Source of the DNA: Syngnathus acus
Lineage: Eukaryota; Chordata; Actinopteri; Syngnathiformes; Syngnathidae
NCBI RefSeq assembly: GCF_901709675.1
Contig: NC_051099.1
Location: forward strand, 6,014,001 to 6,078,000
Direction: 5' to 3'
DNA length: 64,000 nucleotides
The translations under genes and the position numbers were made by a program. Of this stretch, positions 1-12,824 are shown one piece after another. Positions within the stretch are counted from its first letter, which is position 1; each line of letters opens with the position of its first letter. Under the pieces are notes generated by a model. The model did not search any database, was not told the origin of the DNA, and worked only from the letters and a program-made list of their open reading frames with translations.

Positions 1-904
1 ACAAGCCGCTGGCCAAGGAGCCGTTCACCACCAAGGATGAACGCATCCTGTGTGGCAAGTGCTGCTCCAGAGAAGAAGCTCCACGCTGCCACACCTGCTA
101 TAAACCCATACTTGCTGGTTAGAACACAGTGTTTTGCATTGCTTATTAGCAATAAGCTCACATGTGTGTCACCATCATCTCCAGGCACGGAGAGCGTGGA
201 GTACAAAGGCAACTCATTCCACGACGAGTGTTTCACTTGCTGCCACTGCAAGCGACCAATGGCTTCGCAGAGCTTCATCGCCAAAGAGAGCGACGTCTAC
301 TGCAGCCCTTGCTACGACAGCAAGTTTGCAAAAATCTGCGTCTCCTGCAAAAAGGTAATTTAGGGAAACAGAAGAATTGGCGATACAAACTGACGTACTT
401 TGATTCGTCTGTAGCCGATCATGACCGGAGGAGTCAACTACCAGGGGCAGCCCTGGCACGGTCACTGTTTCGTGTGTAGCTCCTGCTCAAAGCCTCTGGC
501 TGGGTCCAGCTTCACCACGCACAAGGACCAGGCCTTCTGCGTGGACTGCTACAAGAGCACCGTGGCTAAGAAATGCAGCGGCTGCCAAATGGCCATCACA
601 GGTTCTTTTTTCTTTTTGCTTCCATTCAAATTTGACATACCTGTGGTTTGGTATTCACGTTTTTTTTCTTTTCATGGGCCAATTATAATGTGTCACCTTT
701 TTGCAAATATGGGATGTTACAGAATTTTGAGATCGTTTTCCTCTCCACTCAGGTTTTGGCAAAGGGGTGAACGTGGTGAGCTATGACGGAGCCTCCTGGC
801 ACGAATACTGCTTCAACTGTAAGCAGTGCTCTCTCAGTCTGGCTAACAAGCCCTTCATAGCTAAGGGCCGGGACATCCTGTGCTCCGACTGCGGTGACAA
901 GTAG
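1..904 (+). CDS. fhl1: Four-and-a-half LIM domain protein, FHL1-like (3' part, cut by window edge)
   Basis: Four exons are visible: 1-117 (open at the left edge), 185-354, 415-601 and 753-904, all with GT-AG junctions and consistent phase; the stop is TAG at 902-904. The translation holds successive LIM zinc-binding double fingers (Cys-x2-Cys ... His-x2-Cys spacing): the end of one LIM, then three complete ones starting near CHTCYKP, CVSCKKP and [14 protein letters not shown]. The link [17 protein letters not shown] followed by VEYKG, and the GFGKG start of the last LIM, resemble FHL1 more than FHL2 or FHL3, although the C-terminus (ILCSDCGDK) is also FHL2-like. FHL proteins are LIM-only scaffolds at the sarcomere, focal adhesions and nucleus. 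The N-terminal half-LIM and first full LIM lie outside the window. The paralogue is uncertain; the family is not. Confidence 0.85.
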
Positions 905-1540
905 AAAACTAAATCCCTCAATTCCTCAGAATGGTCCTCAATGCTGATAAAGATGTTTCAATGACTGCCCCATTGACATATTGTTTAGAGTCGTTTAGAG
1001 TCGCCGGTTTCCACCCCCCGTGCCCAATCAAGTTATCCAGACTCAGCCACAGTCCCTCGTGAGCATGGTGACCTCCGTGCCTGGCTGGAGGACCCCACAG
1101 CAGACATCCAACACTCAACCCGGCGTCATCCGCACCAGACACGGAAATTGGCTGTTCCTCATCGTGGGTAATTTGTATCATGCATCGCTATTGTTCTTTG
1201 TTTCTGCTAAGTCCCACAAAGGAGCCTGCAATTATGAACACATGAGCATCAGGACCAGGGAGGAGTCTGTTGCCAGGCAACTGGTGACAAGACATTGTTC
1301 CTATCAAGCGTAGAAACACAGTTGTAATGTAAACTCCCAATTTCACATTGGACATTGAATTATGTTGCTTTTTAACTGAATTGATAACTGAATCTTTAGT
1401 GTGTAATTGCATTTTTCAGAATTATTACTGTACGAGAGACATTTGTAACTCAATTTTTACCAACATGTATTATGGTTCAAATGCCCTACAATATTAGACT
1501 TTCTAATACTGTACATAAATAAATTCCATTCTCCAATTGA
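905..1540 (+). other. Probable 3' UTR and polyadenylation site of fhl1-like gene
   Basis: Non-coding, AT-rich sequence follows the stop codon. An AATAAA hexamer lies at 1518-1523 and a GT-rich tract (cttgtgctgttcc) follows about 20-30 bases later, as expected for vertebrate mRNA cleavage. The next gene, on the other strand, stops at 1837, so the two genes converge with about 300 bases between them. Confidence 0.6.
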
Positions 1541-1836
1541 ATGGATCTTGTGCTGTTCCTTTTGGCCATATCTGCACTGTACCTTGACACTTTCTTGTAA
1601 AGTTCACTGCCACCATCTAGTGGTGGCGTACTGTAAGCTCGCTCATGTCAAAATATTGATTACAAGGCAAAGCAAAAAAAAAAAAAAGCAGACTTTAGGG
1701 TATATTTTGAACAATTTCTTTCCAACAAAAACACTTAACAAAAATTTGGATTGTAAATTTGAGAACAAAAATATCTGAACAGTTCCCCCCTGCCCCCCAA
1801 ACAGAACTTGAATGCCTAAACATGAAGGAGAACCGT

Positions 1837-3894
1837 TCAGGCGCTAAAGATGTCCACCTCCTTTTTGGCATTCCAGGGGCCGCTGCGGTTGCTTAGGAAG
1901 TGCTGCTTGATTAGCTTCTTTACAGTCTGGTAGACGCTTGCGTCCACCTGAAGCGCACACACAAACAAATACATCCACATGAAGGAGCTTAAAGCTTTAG
2001 AGCTCAGCAGACACGCTTTGAGACCCACCTTGACGCTGTGATAGGTGGGCCGATCCAGCAAGCAGCTGAGTCCGCCCAGCTGAGCTGCTTTACGGAAGTA
2101 ACTGTAGAGTGCTCTCTTGCACAGCCTGCTGGAGAAGCCGGGCCCGCTTACCGACGGGGAACTGCAAGGAAAAGTAAGTCAAGATTTGTGAAAAAATACT
2201 AATCAAATTGTGAGCATCATCTTGTTTCCATTTCTTTCCAACAAATTGACATGAGATGTACCGGTGGTCAATGAAGCCTTTCCTGCTGTCAACCACTTCA
2301 ATGTCTTTGTCTCCAAGGCACCAGTTGATGCTGAGGACATCGTGCTGCGGCGACTCCTCAATGGGCTTAACCTCTTCGCAGCACAGGAACCTGGTGTCAT
2401 ATTTCTTGTAGAACGGTGGCAGGATGTCCTCCCAGCCGTTGCCCAGGCATTCATTGATAAAGTCCGACAAGTAGTCGGTGTACACCTTCTGGCCACCTTC
2501 GACGACATGACAACTTCAGAACACAACCCCTACTAGACTCGATGATGACGTATCAACCTAGTGTTGCTAGAATTACCGAGCACCATGCTTGTGATGTAAA
2601 GTGGCTGGATGAAGTGGCTCAGCAGAGCGCCCTGCACACCCACAAAGGTCCAGAGACACAGCTTGTCTGTGCCCGAAATGCAGCACACTTTGGCCGCCCA
2701 GTGGTTCGGCTCAAGTACGGTAGCGGGCACCAGTGAACCCTTGGCGTTATAATACAGCTTTAGGGGGGTCCAATTGTTGAGGTAGGAGCCCCTTAAGATG
2801 GCAACAAATGAGCTTGTCATTTACTTGGTAGTAGGTCATACTAGAGACAGGTATGCGTCCATTGTCTGAACACATTGGCACCTCATGTAGACGTTTTTGG
2901 CAGCTCCTTCAGGACACTGATTGGTGTAAAGGTGCAGGCTGGTCTTGGCTTTGAGCTGAAGCTGCGGCCCGGCTCCACAACTCTCTAATATGCATGCTTC
3001 CTTGGCCCGCGGGTCGGTGTCAAAGAAGAGCAGAAGCTGCTTGTAGAGGAACCTGAAGACAAAGATGGGATCTCAAACATAGAGTTTGTAGGCGTGAAGG
3101 TGGCTTATGATAATGCCAGTCAGCGCACCTCTGGAGTGCCCGCCTGGCAATGATTATGGCGTGACAGTCGTGCACCATCGTCCCGTTGAAAACAAGCCAA
3201 CCGGTGCAGCTGAAGCAACCGGTTCCCAACGCCACCACCTGGTAAGAATCACATGCACGCCCCGATGTGTCTGTCACTTCTGTGGGGGGGAAAAAAACAA
3301 GTTAATTTGGGGAGATTCTGTTTACACTCGGTTGTATTTTTTCCTAAAGTTTAATTTGATGGGCTTAACAGACACTACAAAGCGAAACGTAACTCTCACG
3401 AGGACAAACGCCGCCATGTGGCTCTTGCAAGCTTGGAAATCCGGACTCATCTTCAAAAGGCTGTCGAATTTGTTGCTGCTTAATACCGTCACGTACTTTT
3501 TGTGGAAATCTGTATCCCAAACTAAACCATAGCAAGTGTGAACAATTTCAACAGGAAAACAAAACATGATGCAGGCCATGAGCCCGTTTTTAACAGGCGC
3601 TGAACCTGGTGAAGAAGATGGCGTTTCTATGGCTGTTTCACTGGAATCCTTGTCAATGACAGCAGAGTTGTCTTAAAACAAATACACAAAGATTATTGAT
3701 AAAGAAATAATCGAACAGGATACGAGGGCTGATGTAGTACAGTTTCAAAGACAGCTTGACAAGTACATTATGAATGCATAACCTTTTACAACCCCTGAGT
3801 CCAGGATCTCCTCCACAGTGATGTCTTCCTCCAATGTTATGTCTTCCTCCAATGTTATGTCTTCCTCCGGTAGCAAACTGTAAGCATGGGACAT
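1837..3894 (-). CDS. adad2: Adenosine deaminase domain-containing protein (ADAD2-like, testis-type pseudo-deaminase)
   Basis: Exons on the minus strand, 5' to 3': 3894-3783, 3671-3400, ~3279-3129, 3052-2842, 2757-2558, 2513-2262, 2161-2029 and 1947-1837, about 480 codons. The deaminase fold is clear from VVALGTG, HDCHAIIIARRAL, KQLLLFF, VGVQGALLSHFIQP, LSINW and EVVD. ADAR and ADAT1 have His-Ala-Glu at the active site; here it is His-Ala-Ile, and the Cys of the SCSDK motif is replaced (ISGTDK), so editing activity is not expected. ADAD proteins are germ-cell RNA-binding relatives needed for male fertility in mammals. CTGW, HDCH and NWCLGD favour ADAD2 over ADAD1. The start is MSHAYSLL, followed by three EEDIT repeats. 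The junction between the second and third exons does not fit in phase, and intron 2514-2557 would be only 44 nt, so the model may be wrong there or the gene may be damaged. Confidence 0.75.
3783..3894 (-). repeat. In-frame 18-bp triplication in first coding exon of adad2-like gene
   Basis: Three tandem copies of an 18-base unit lie in the first coding exon (about 3818-3871) and encode EEDIT(L/V) three times. The exon ends in phase 1 at a GT donor. The acidic repeat sits in the disordered N-terminal part, ahead of the deaminase-like region. Confidence 0.7.
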
Positions 3895-6042
3895 TCTGGC
3901 GCTGGGATGTAATCCTCAAATAACTATGGAAAATAACAGCGAAATTCGGTAAACGTCATCAAAAAGCACCTGCGGGCGGTTGCACTTCCAATTAGCGGCA
4001 CCCCTCGTACTGCGTACATGTGCTTCTATCTTGCTGTAGAGAAGGTAAATAACAATTTGTTTATTACTCCATGTGCATTTTCAGATTGTTACCCGTTACT
4101 AATAAACTAGAAAAGTAATGAAGTATAAATATTAACAGCGTTATAATAATACCCGTCGAAGTTTCCTAGCATCCATTACACATCCGAAAACTATTATTCG
4201 TATTCGTTTTATTCCAACGCATTGTCTCAAAAATTATATTAAATATGATAAATAATACAGAAAAAAATTACTCACAAGTTCACAACTTTTTGTCGTACGT
4301 TGTTCACAATATGTGGCGTCGACAAATAGTTGAACAGTAAAGAGAAAAGAACCCGGAAAGATAATTGTTCGTCCGCGAGTAAACGTCTTCCTGATTGGTT
4401 CAATGTTTACCGCGATCTCCAGGGACCAATTAGGCATCATCTTACTCACAGGAAAAAAAAAAATACTTAACAGATTTAAAGTTTCGTCGATATTTTTAGC
4501 ACTAGTGTCCTTGAGTCAACTCTGCACTAATCTATGAGTTTTATTATGTTTTGATGGTCTACTAAAATTTTCAATGTACATTTACAGTAAACTGGGCCCT
4601 CTGTTTTACTGTTCAACATCAATACAATTGTAATGACATTTGAACATGTAGCATGCTTTCATTTACTTGCTCTATTCAAGCTAGGACTCAAACCCAAAAT
4701 CCAAAAACTGTGAGGCAGACATGCCACCCATGCTACACTGTTTTTTTGCAAATAAATCTCAACTCAAATCTGTATCGGTGCTCCAAAGAATTGAGATGAA
4801 ATGAAAAGGTGGCACTTGTCATTGTTTATGTATGGATGCAGTAAATAAGCAAATAGATACAGAACGGTTTGGGGAGTTCTATGAATATCAAATTGTGAAG
4901 ATGAATCCTTCACACACGAGGACACGTGAGCAATCACTGTCGCATAAGTGCAAAGCATTATTTGCACTTTTGATATGTTCCCTTGATTATTATGAAATTC
5001 AATACTATTTTGCTCCTGCTTACCTTAAGAGAGCCAAATGGGGCCTTGTAGAGTGTGTGTGTTTGTGAAATCACTCCTGCTGAGACACAATGGAAAACTT
5101 CCCTAGTGTCATCCTCGCCTTGTCTTGTCTCTCGTTTCTATTTCTACCCCTTCGCCCCCTCCCCATTTTTGTCTTATGATTTCACACCCACGCAGCCGCT
5201 TACGGCTCACAGATTTCCCACTTTTTATTCCTTAAAAAAAAAAAAAAAAAAAACGGCGAGGACACTGTCCCCTGTGTCCTCGTGTTTAATTTGTTCTTTT
5301 TTCTCTCCATTTATTGTCACAGCTTTTTGTGTTGGAAGATGGCAGAGAGGAAAACTGTGATAGTGTTTTTAAGTCAGCATATGTTGTGAGTGAGAGAGGC
5401 CGCGTGTTGCACATGTGAAAGTAAACACTGCTTGCATGATGAGCGTTTTCCCGGCAAATCACAGCATTAAGTGGTGTTACAGGAAAACAATGGATTTGTG
5501 TCAATCTCTCTTTTGTGTCAACTTTTTGTTTTTTGTGTGGCTGGACTGGATCAGTGGTATCTCTATTTATTTCAGTGGCAAAAGATGATGTGAAATGCTC
5601 TTAACTCAAATGTCCTGCGTCCTCTTCTTTTTACTATCCCCGTCTCTGCTAATCTTTTAAGACGGGAGGATACAGAACACTATGGCCGCCTGCTCTTACC
5701 CTGTGGATGCAGCTTCATACATCTTTAAAGATGAGAGGGAGGCTCCACTTTCTCACGCCTCGTAGGACGAGGAAGGAGAGAGCGAGAGAGCACACGCCGA
5801 CGTGCCTAACCCACACACTGAGTCGTGAAGAATCACCCTTTGTCTCACTTCTTTCCCCGCCTCTCCTGCATCGTGAGGTACTCCCCGAATATCGTGCCAC
5901 TCTGGACGAATCTCATCAGGATAATAATTATTCACACGCAAACATCTGCCTTTCCTTCTGTTGACCTTCCGTTTTGCTTTTTAGCCATATACGTCTATAT
6001 ATGGTACATCTGAAATTCTAAATATGGCTAGCAATATTGTGA

Positions 6043-6125
6043 AACGTGTGTGTGTGTGTGTGTATATATATATGTGTGTGTATACTGTTAACGTAAGTGT
6101 GTATATCCATCCATCCATCCATCCA
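6043..6125. repeat. Compound microsatellite (TG)n-(TA)n-(TG)n and (ATCC)n
   Basis: About 18 bases of alternating TG are followed by TA, then TG, and shortly after by a pure run of the tetranucleotide ATCC. Confidence 0.9.
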
Positions 6126-8301
6126 GACTTTAAATATTTAACGATCATATTCCTGCCAATGCTAACACATATGTAACGCTTACCACAAAGCTCCTTTTCC
6201 CTCATTAACATCTTTAACTGCGCCGCTCACGCCTGTCCTGTAACATCACCGTCTTTGCTCCCATGCGTGATGAGGCTCATATACCGCCTTCTGACACATG
6301 CTGAGCTATAAATAACCTTTCGCGTTTGCGGCAAACGTGTTCCGTTACTTTAACATGAATGAATTACATAGCTGTGTGCAACGACTGCCTCTGATTAACC
6401 TCAGAATAAGGAATGTAGTCCTAAATAATGTTGTCTACGTGGCACTCATAATAGTTTGTTGCAGAGGATAAAGACTTTATGACTTTATGCAGTGTTATTG
6501 TCTGTTTACGTGTGTTGCTTCATAGTTTGTGTTCAAATATCTCTTGCTTAAAAGTAACACCGCAATAATGGTGTTATTTCGCGTTAGCACGGCCATTTAG
6601 TTTCCGATCATTTTGTTAGCATTAAGTGAAGGGACAAAAGTCTTAACGATGAGTTTGTTTTAACGACACAATGTGTATGCCACCTTAAAAACGTTTGGAG
6701 GCACTATTGGAAATAAACGTATCGTCTTACATTACAGAACAGTGGAAATCTCTCATGCGAATGCAGAACAGATTTGCCTTGCATGTGAAAATGTCGGGGG
6801 GAGGGGGAGGAGCGCCCCGTCGTCATCGCAGCAGGGGGGAAGACGCAGCGTGCATTTTCACATCGGCGAGGGTGCGAAAAATAGACTTTTCAAGGGCCTC
6901 AGCGGAAATGGTTCAGTTGGTACACTTAGTCAACCATGGGAGGCTGGGCCATATGTTAATTAAACATTAAAAAGTTGCATCTTTTATGATGGATGGAAAT
7001 TGAAGAAGAAAAAAAAAAGACTCCCATGTTTCAAAATAGGGATGTGTACGAGTGTGTTCATGCACACGGGGTCTTTCCCCACAGCGGTGCCGTTTCTCTC
7101 TCAGGTGCCACTGGTTACCATGGCAGCAACATCCGCTCTCTTCCTTCACCCCCCCCTTGCCTTCTGTTGCTCTCCTCCCAGCATCCTCTCTCTTTCTTTC
7201 TTGTTCTCGCCATCTTCTGCCGACCTCATTCTCTCGTGCCGCACCAACAAACAGGCCAGCGACCTTTTCTTCTTTTTCCTTTTCTTTTTTCGTTACGTGG
7301 CACATTAACCAGGATTTCCCTCCTCCGGTGGGAGGACTCATGGCAGGCGGCTATGAAAACGTCAAACACAGTGAACCGAGTGGAAAATTATAAGTCACAT
7401 TTGTCATTAAGCTCAAGATGACATCCACTACACGCTGTGCCCCAAATAAAAATGTGTTTACTTTAGTTTGAGTTTTTGCTCATGTTGTTTCTCCTTTCCA
7501 AACACTGACTGGTTTAATAATTTGTGTAGGTTAAGATTGAACAGAAAAACACTTATGAGGACATTTTGACGATTTAGGCTTGTTTTTATTTGGACTTGGA
7601 TGCTTCGTGTGCGTCCGCACCAAGCCAGCTGTACAAACATGACTACCATACTGTGCGTGTGTGTCAGCCAGGCCAGTGGGTGATCAATATGGACTGTAAG
7701 TGATGAGTATAATGTGCCTCTGTCTGTCAAGGGACATCGAAGAAGTAATGCGGCCTGCGTGAGGGAGATTTATTGCTATATGACCCCCTGTGAGTGTGTA
7801 ACCGTGTGTTGTTTGGTTCCATTGCAGGGCCGCATGTGGAGGGTGTGGATTGTGGGCAGACTCCCCAGCCTCTGCGCTGGATGTACGATAACGATAATCC
7901 AATTGAACTGGCGGGACTGGCCTGTGGGATTCACTGCTTGTGGGTAAGTGTATTTGTGTGTGTGTGTGTGTAACCCGATCGCCTCAGGTCTTGAATGAAT
8001 AAGAGATTAAGGTGTGCACCATGGCGTGTGCATGTTAGTGCGTTTTTATTGACTTTTACTCATCCTTTTCTTGCTGTTGCTCTTTTATTTGTATTTATTA
8101 TATTGTTATGTCATATCATTATTATATTATCTGATGAACAAATGAATAAAAAAAAAAAAATCATCTTCCCTCACCATTCACTCGTGTACTCCCCCCCCTA
8201 CTTGGCGTGGCGGGTCGTTGGCAGGCGGCACTTTTCTCCGGGCCAAGCGCAAACAAATGGCAGCCTCCCTCAGCGTGGTGCTGTGACACGCACATGCAGT
8301 G

Positions 8302-8304
<3 letters not shown>

Positions 8305-8347
<43 letters not shown>
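8305..8347. repeat. (CA)n microsatellite
   Basis: About 21 uninterrupted CA dinucleotides. Its complement reads as Cys-Val repeats in short open frames, which are not genes. Confidence 0.95.
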
Positions 8348-8350
<3 letters not shown>

Positions 8351-9099
8351 GCCATGCACGCATAGGCTACGTATGAAGGATTCATGACCACACACAGATG
8401 GAAGTATTGTGAAATGCACTCCACAAACTGTGCGGCGTTATTAGCATAACCCTGTTTCAACGTGAATCCAGAGCCACGCTCTCGCCCGCATCTCCCAGCG
8501 GAGATGGCGCCGTGGCCTGCTTTCACTCCAACAGGGCGGAATCAGGATGCATTCAAGCCAACTAGTCCCAGATTGGGCGCTCGTGGTGACGACGTAATGA
8601 GCCGAGAGCAATATGTCGCCTGCTTGCCTCCCCGTTTTGCAACCCGGAGCAAAGCCCGACTGCGCTCGCTCATGTGTCTCCCTTAAGTCGACAAAGGCTG
8701 CTCATCACAAACCTCACTCACATCTCCACAGAATTTGATTAATGATCCCCGGCGGTGCGCTGCCATCTAAATAAAACAGCCATCTATCTGTACTAGTTGG
8801 AGATGTTTGCATGGAAAAGGAGCCGAGAGGTCAAATCAGGAGGGGGTTGGATGAAGGAGCATGCGATTATGAAGTGGGGAGGGCGATCGTTTGAATATGC
8901 AAAGAGAGGAAGAAAACAGAATTTGCATGCCAGTTTGTGTCGCAACGTGGCATCGGATTCCTTCAGCACACGCTCTGGCCTGGATTGAATTTGCCCCCGC
9001 TCTGGTTTAAATGCAGCTAGTATATTAAAAGTTTGTGCACCTCAGGATATTAGTGGCACCTTGAGATACACGTAAAGTTTGCTGTCCAATAAAATGTTA

Positions 9100-9310
9100 A
9101 ACAACTAGCCCATTTTACCCGAAGAACGCTCTTGCTAGCTTAATGCTAACTCATAGTGAAAATCCCCACTGGTGGTCTAACACAACTTTGATAGCTGAGT
9201 GGTGTTATAACTCTTGAGGGGACGGACGGATATTTGAGCACAAATGCTGGAGACGAACATGATCGTAGGCATATATACTTTATCCTCTGGATTTAAATGA
9301 ACACCGCAAA
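9100..9310. repeat. Dispersed repeat, copy 1 of an unnamed family
   Basis: The stretch contains cttaatgctaac near 9139 and ends in gcatatatactttatcctct near 9270. The same two blocks, in the same order, recur at about 10.84-10.97, 17.52-17.71 and 21.43-21.57 kb, and in part at 16.69-16.85 kb. No open frame or clear terminal repeat is visible. Confidence 0.6.
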
Positions 9311-10729
9311 ATGACTTTTGATAGAGAAAAAATATTGACTGCGCTCCTTTTCACTTTCATCATTCGTTTATAGTGTGTGTGTGCTGTTCCTCGGAGGAGG
9401 CTGATTGCTTTCCAGCAAATTCCACAGACACGTCAGGCCTAAGTATGAGCAGGGATTTAAAGACAGAAATCTACTATAGTGATAGTACTGATGAAATATC
9501 AGTGTAATCTCAGCAGAGATACTTTGGGATCAGAGGAAAAAAAAAAACCTCACCAGAATTGGAATAGATATGTAATGGAGCATTTCTAATCCAATTTTGA
9601 CCTGGTCATCTGTCTTGTTTTTCTCTCCTCGCTTTGCAGCACACGTTGCCAGGATATTAGGCCTCGCCTGTGTGCCGCAGCAGACACTGGCGATGTCGGG
9701 CTTCATCCGTCGCGCTTTCGCCGCATCCTCTCAAAGCTATTTATGGCAAACACGCTGAGACTGACGCTGGCTTTGAAGGAGGGTGTGTGTATACATATGT
9801 GTGTGTGTGGGAGGGTTTAGAAGAGGTGGGGTGCAGGGATGGCCTTCAGAGGAAGACTCTTCTATTACTGTTGATCAATGTGGATGGGGGTGAGATTTGA
9901 TCAAATTGAATGATCGCAGGTGATGGCCAAGCAATTCTGACCAAAGAATGTCAGAGACCTTTGAAGACATCAGTACAACTGACTGTTCATTTTGCATGCG
10001 AGCAACTATACATCCCCGGTGGCGTTGAGAGCTACATATAGTCGGGGTCAGACAGCATTTCTCTTCATCACCAGTCGGCGTGTCTCGTGGCTAGCATGTC
10101 ACGTTAGCGTCAGCGCTCCAGCCAGCCATGCATGTGCCTTGGCCTGCCCTGCAATGGGAACGGCACTATCAGCACTTTGTCTCCTCTCGCTTGTTTGGAG
10201 GTTGATGGTGGCAATGCGTGTGCGTGTGCATTTGGGGTGGGTGACTGTGGGCTCAAATGTTAACCAAACACACCCGCCTACTCCTCCATCTTGGCTTCTC
10301 TGCTCTGCTGCTCCGTTGGTGACTTTGTGTGCAGCCGGCAGTCCCAAAAAGCTTCATCAGCTAAATTACTGGAAGTTAGCTGTCTCTGTCAATTAAGTCT
10401 TCACATGGCTAGCCTTGCGGAGTTTACTTCCTTTACATCCCCCCCGTTTTGTCATCTTTCATTTTCGCCCATTGACATCTCTCCCTTTCATTTACATACA
10501 TATGTGGCTAATTACATTATCTATACATCACTCTGCACTTCCTCTACTGCTGTTTGCAGGGCGGGCCTTTGGTGCATTTCTCTTTAGTTACTCAGCAAAA
10601 GTTTGGGGGGGAAATAAGAGTCACAGGACAAGGGGACCCGAAGGTTATTGGATGAGAAATCACACTGCTCTCATCAACACCATCGGGCTCATCCAGCTTC
10701 CTCCCTATGTCAGGCTTATTTTTCAAGCT

Positions 10730-10980
10730 GTTAACTGTCATCCAGTTTACGTTTACTGTCAAACTAAACATTTACTAAAGACATTCCCACTTTGTGTTTT
10801 GAAAACAAGTCTTTGCCATAGGAAAGTCTATTTAGCGTAAACAATGCTTAACGCCATTGACATGCTAATTGTTAGCATCAATATCCTAGCAACGGATATT
10901 TGAAACACAGTTTACACGTAGGCAGATGATTTTGCATTACTCACAGGCATATATTCTTTATCCTCCGCAAAAAATGAGTA
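10730..10980. repeat. Dispersed repeat, copy 2 of the unnamed family
   Basis: Contains tttactgtcaaactaaa, then tgcttaacgccattgacatgc with ttagcatc, then cacaggcatatattctttat near 10943-10962. The middle and last blocks closely match the copies near 17.5 kb and 21.4 kb. Confidence 0.65.
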
Positions 10981-11611
10981 GTACTGTTTATGAATAGTTT
11001 TGTCACCTCAAAGCACCTCTATCATGTATTTTTACAGACTGTGAATCACATATGAGCCGCTTTCCGAGGGCACTTTATCAAATCAGGCTCGCAGATGGCT
11101 TTGTTTCCAAGACAACGCCATGCTCATTATCAGTCGTCATTATTGAGTTAACGCACTCTGCTGGGCGTTTTTTTTTTCTTTTTTTTTTTCGTCAAGTGTT
11201 AATAATTCGCTGCAAGACGACACCGGCTTCACGCCATCAGTCACACGAGTGTCTTGTTTACAAGAGAAGGTTCAATTAGTGCGACTCGGGTCTTTTACGA
11301 GGCTCATTTCTCATTTGCCGACCACGTTTGCCGCTCTGTGTGTGGTACACGCTTATCGCTGCGTACATGCAGATGTGACCCAGTGAGAGAGTGAGTCACA
11401 TTGATAAGGTCACATGGGCTGCCGCTGCTAGAGGTCCGACTGGTTTCGCATAGCAATCCTTTGACTTTGTATGCGCCGCTTAAGAAATAATCCGTTGCGT
11501 CAATTCTTATTCAGAAATTTTGTACGGGCCTCTGAGGACTTTATGAAAACTGACGTGGATGGCCTGATAAAAAAATGCTCTCCCTGTAGTGTGCATGCTA
11601 GGCCAGTAACC

Positions 11612-11735
11612 AGCTATATTATATTTATATATTATTTTTCTATTATATTTATATATTATTTTTCTATTATATTTATATATTATTTTTTCATTATATTTAT
11701 ATATTTTAAATACACTATTATATTATATTACAGTT
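11612..11735. repeat. AT-rich tandem repeat
   Basis: Three to four tandem copies of a roughly 27-base unit built from tatattatttttctattata and atttata. An open frame through it is of biased composition and not a gene. Confidence 0.8.
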
Positions 11736-12824
11736 CAGTTCCTTTGCCCTGTGAATATCTTTGGAACTCTTTCCACCACTGCAAACTACAACCACAAAAA
11801 AGCACATATAGTTTAATTCTATTCTGACAGTGTCAATTAACCTGAACATTATTGTTACTTTTGCTTTGGCTGATGAGTGTACGTTGTCATTCATCCATCT
11901 TTAATGGGCATTGTTTCTATTATTGCATGCGTGTGTGTGTGCATGCCTTTGTCGCTGCCCTCAGCTGCTCTCGTGCATTCCCAATGGAGCAGCAGTAACA
12001 ACAGGGGATCATAAACAGCAGCTGTGCCTGGATAGGCCAAACAGTGCACCCCACCAGCCCGCTGAACTTCGACAACATTCTCCAAGATCACTTGAGAGAA
12101 ATTCCAAGCTCACACCTTGATTTATTTATTTATTTATTTTTTGTGGATGCTTTGCAGCTTCCCACATTAGAAATACAGGACTTCATACCACCATCATGTT
12201 ATGGGTGGTCAATTAAAGATGGACATTTAACTCCACATTCTGGAATAGGAAAATCATTCTCTGAATGTTCTGAACTCCTGTTTCACTGTTGTATTGTGCA
12301 GAATGAATGCCTGAATGAGTTGTGCCATCGCATAGCATCATTGACTTCTTTCTGTGAAAAAAAAAAAAAGTATCCTCAATCACGGAAATTCAATTAATGA
12401 CAGAGAAAAGCAAATGAAAACAGAAAGCCTAGTGGCGTTGACAGAACGGCATTAACTATCCTACCCTCTTTAACCGTATACATGCAGCTTTAATGTTTGT
12501 TCCTATGGTAACAGTAACCAGAGACACCATGTTGGTGTTCAATCACATAGGGAGGTCAGCCATTGTTCTTGCCAATCAGATCATCTATCACACCCACTCG
12601 GTGACCTGAAATTTCATACACGTCCCATTTGGGTGGCCAAACACCAGATCACAGTTGAGTTTAACATTGGAGACCTGGCTTATAACGTTCTCATTTGTAA
12701 AAGAAATCAATACAAATAATTGTTTGATGTAATAGTGTACACACCACTTTCATCACTAAATGTTGTCACACTAAAGCAAGTATAGAATAGTTTCAGGTAC
12801 AAAGTGTTGGTGAAATTGGTACCT

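Larger units (their letters stand above)
3895..9100. other. Gene-free stretch upstream of adad2-like gene
   Basis: I see no supported coding exon or RNA gene here. Open frames are short, lack splice context and contain homopolymers. The stretch holds AT-rich DNA, a TG/TA microsatellite near 6043-6082, an (ATCC)n run near 6106-6125, a TG run near 7952-7971 and a CA run at 8305-8347. Some GC-rich blocks near 6.8 kb and 8.5 kb could be regulatory, but nothing in the sequence proves it. Confidence 0.5.

Noticed and set aside
8161-8526. 121-codon minus-strand frame
   Set aside because: Contains the Cys-Val run from the CA repeat and no conserved motif.
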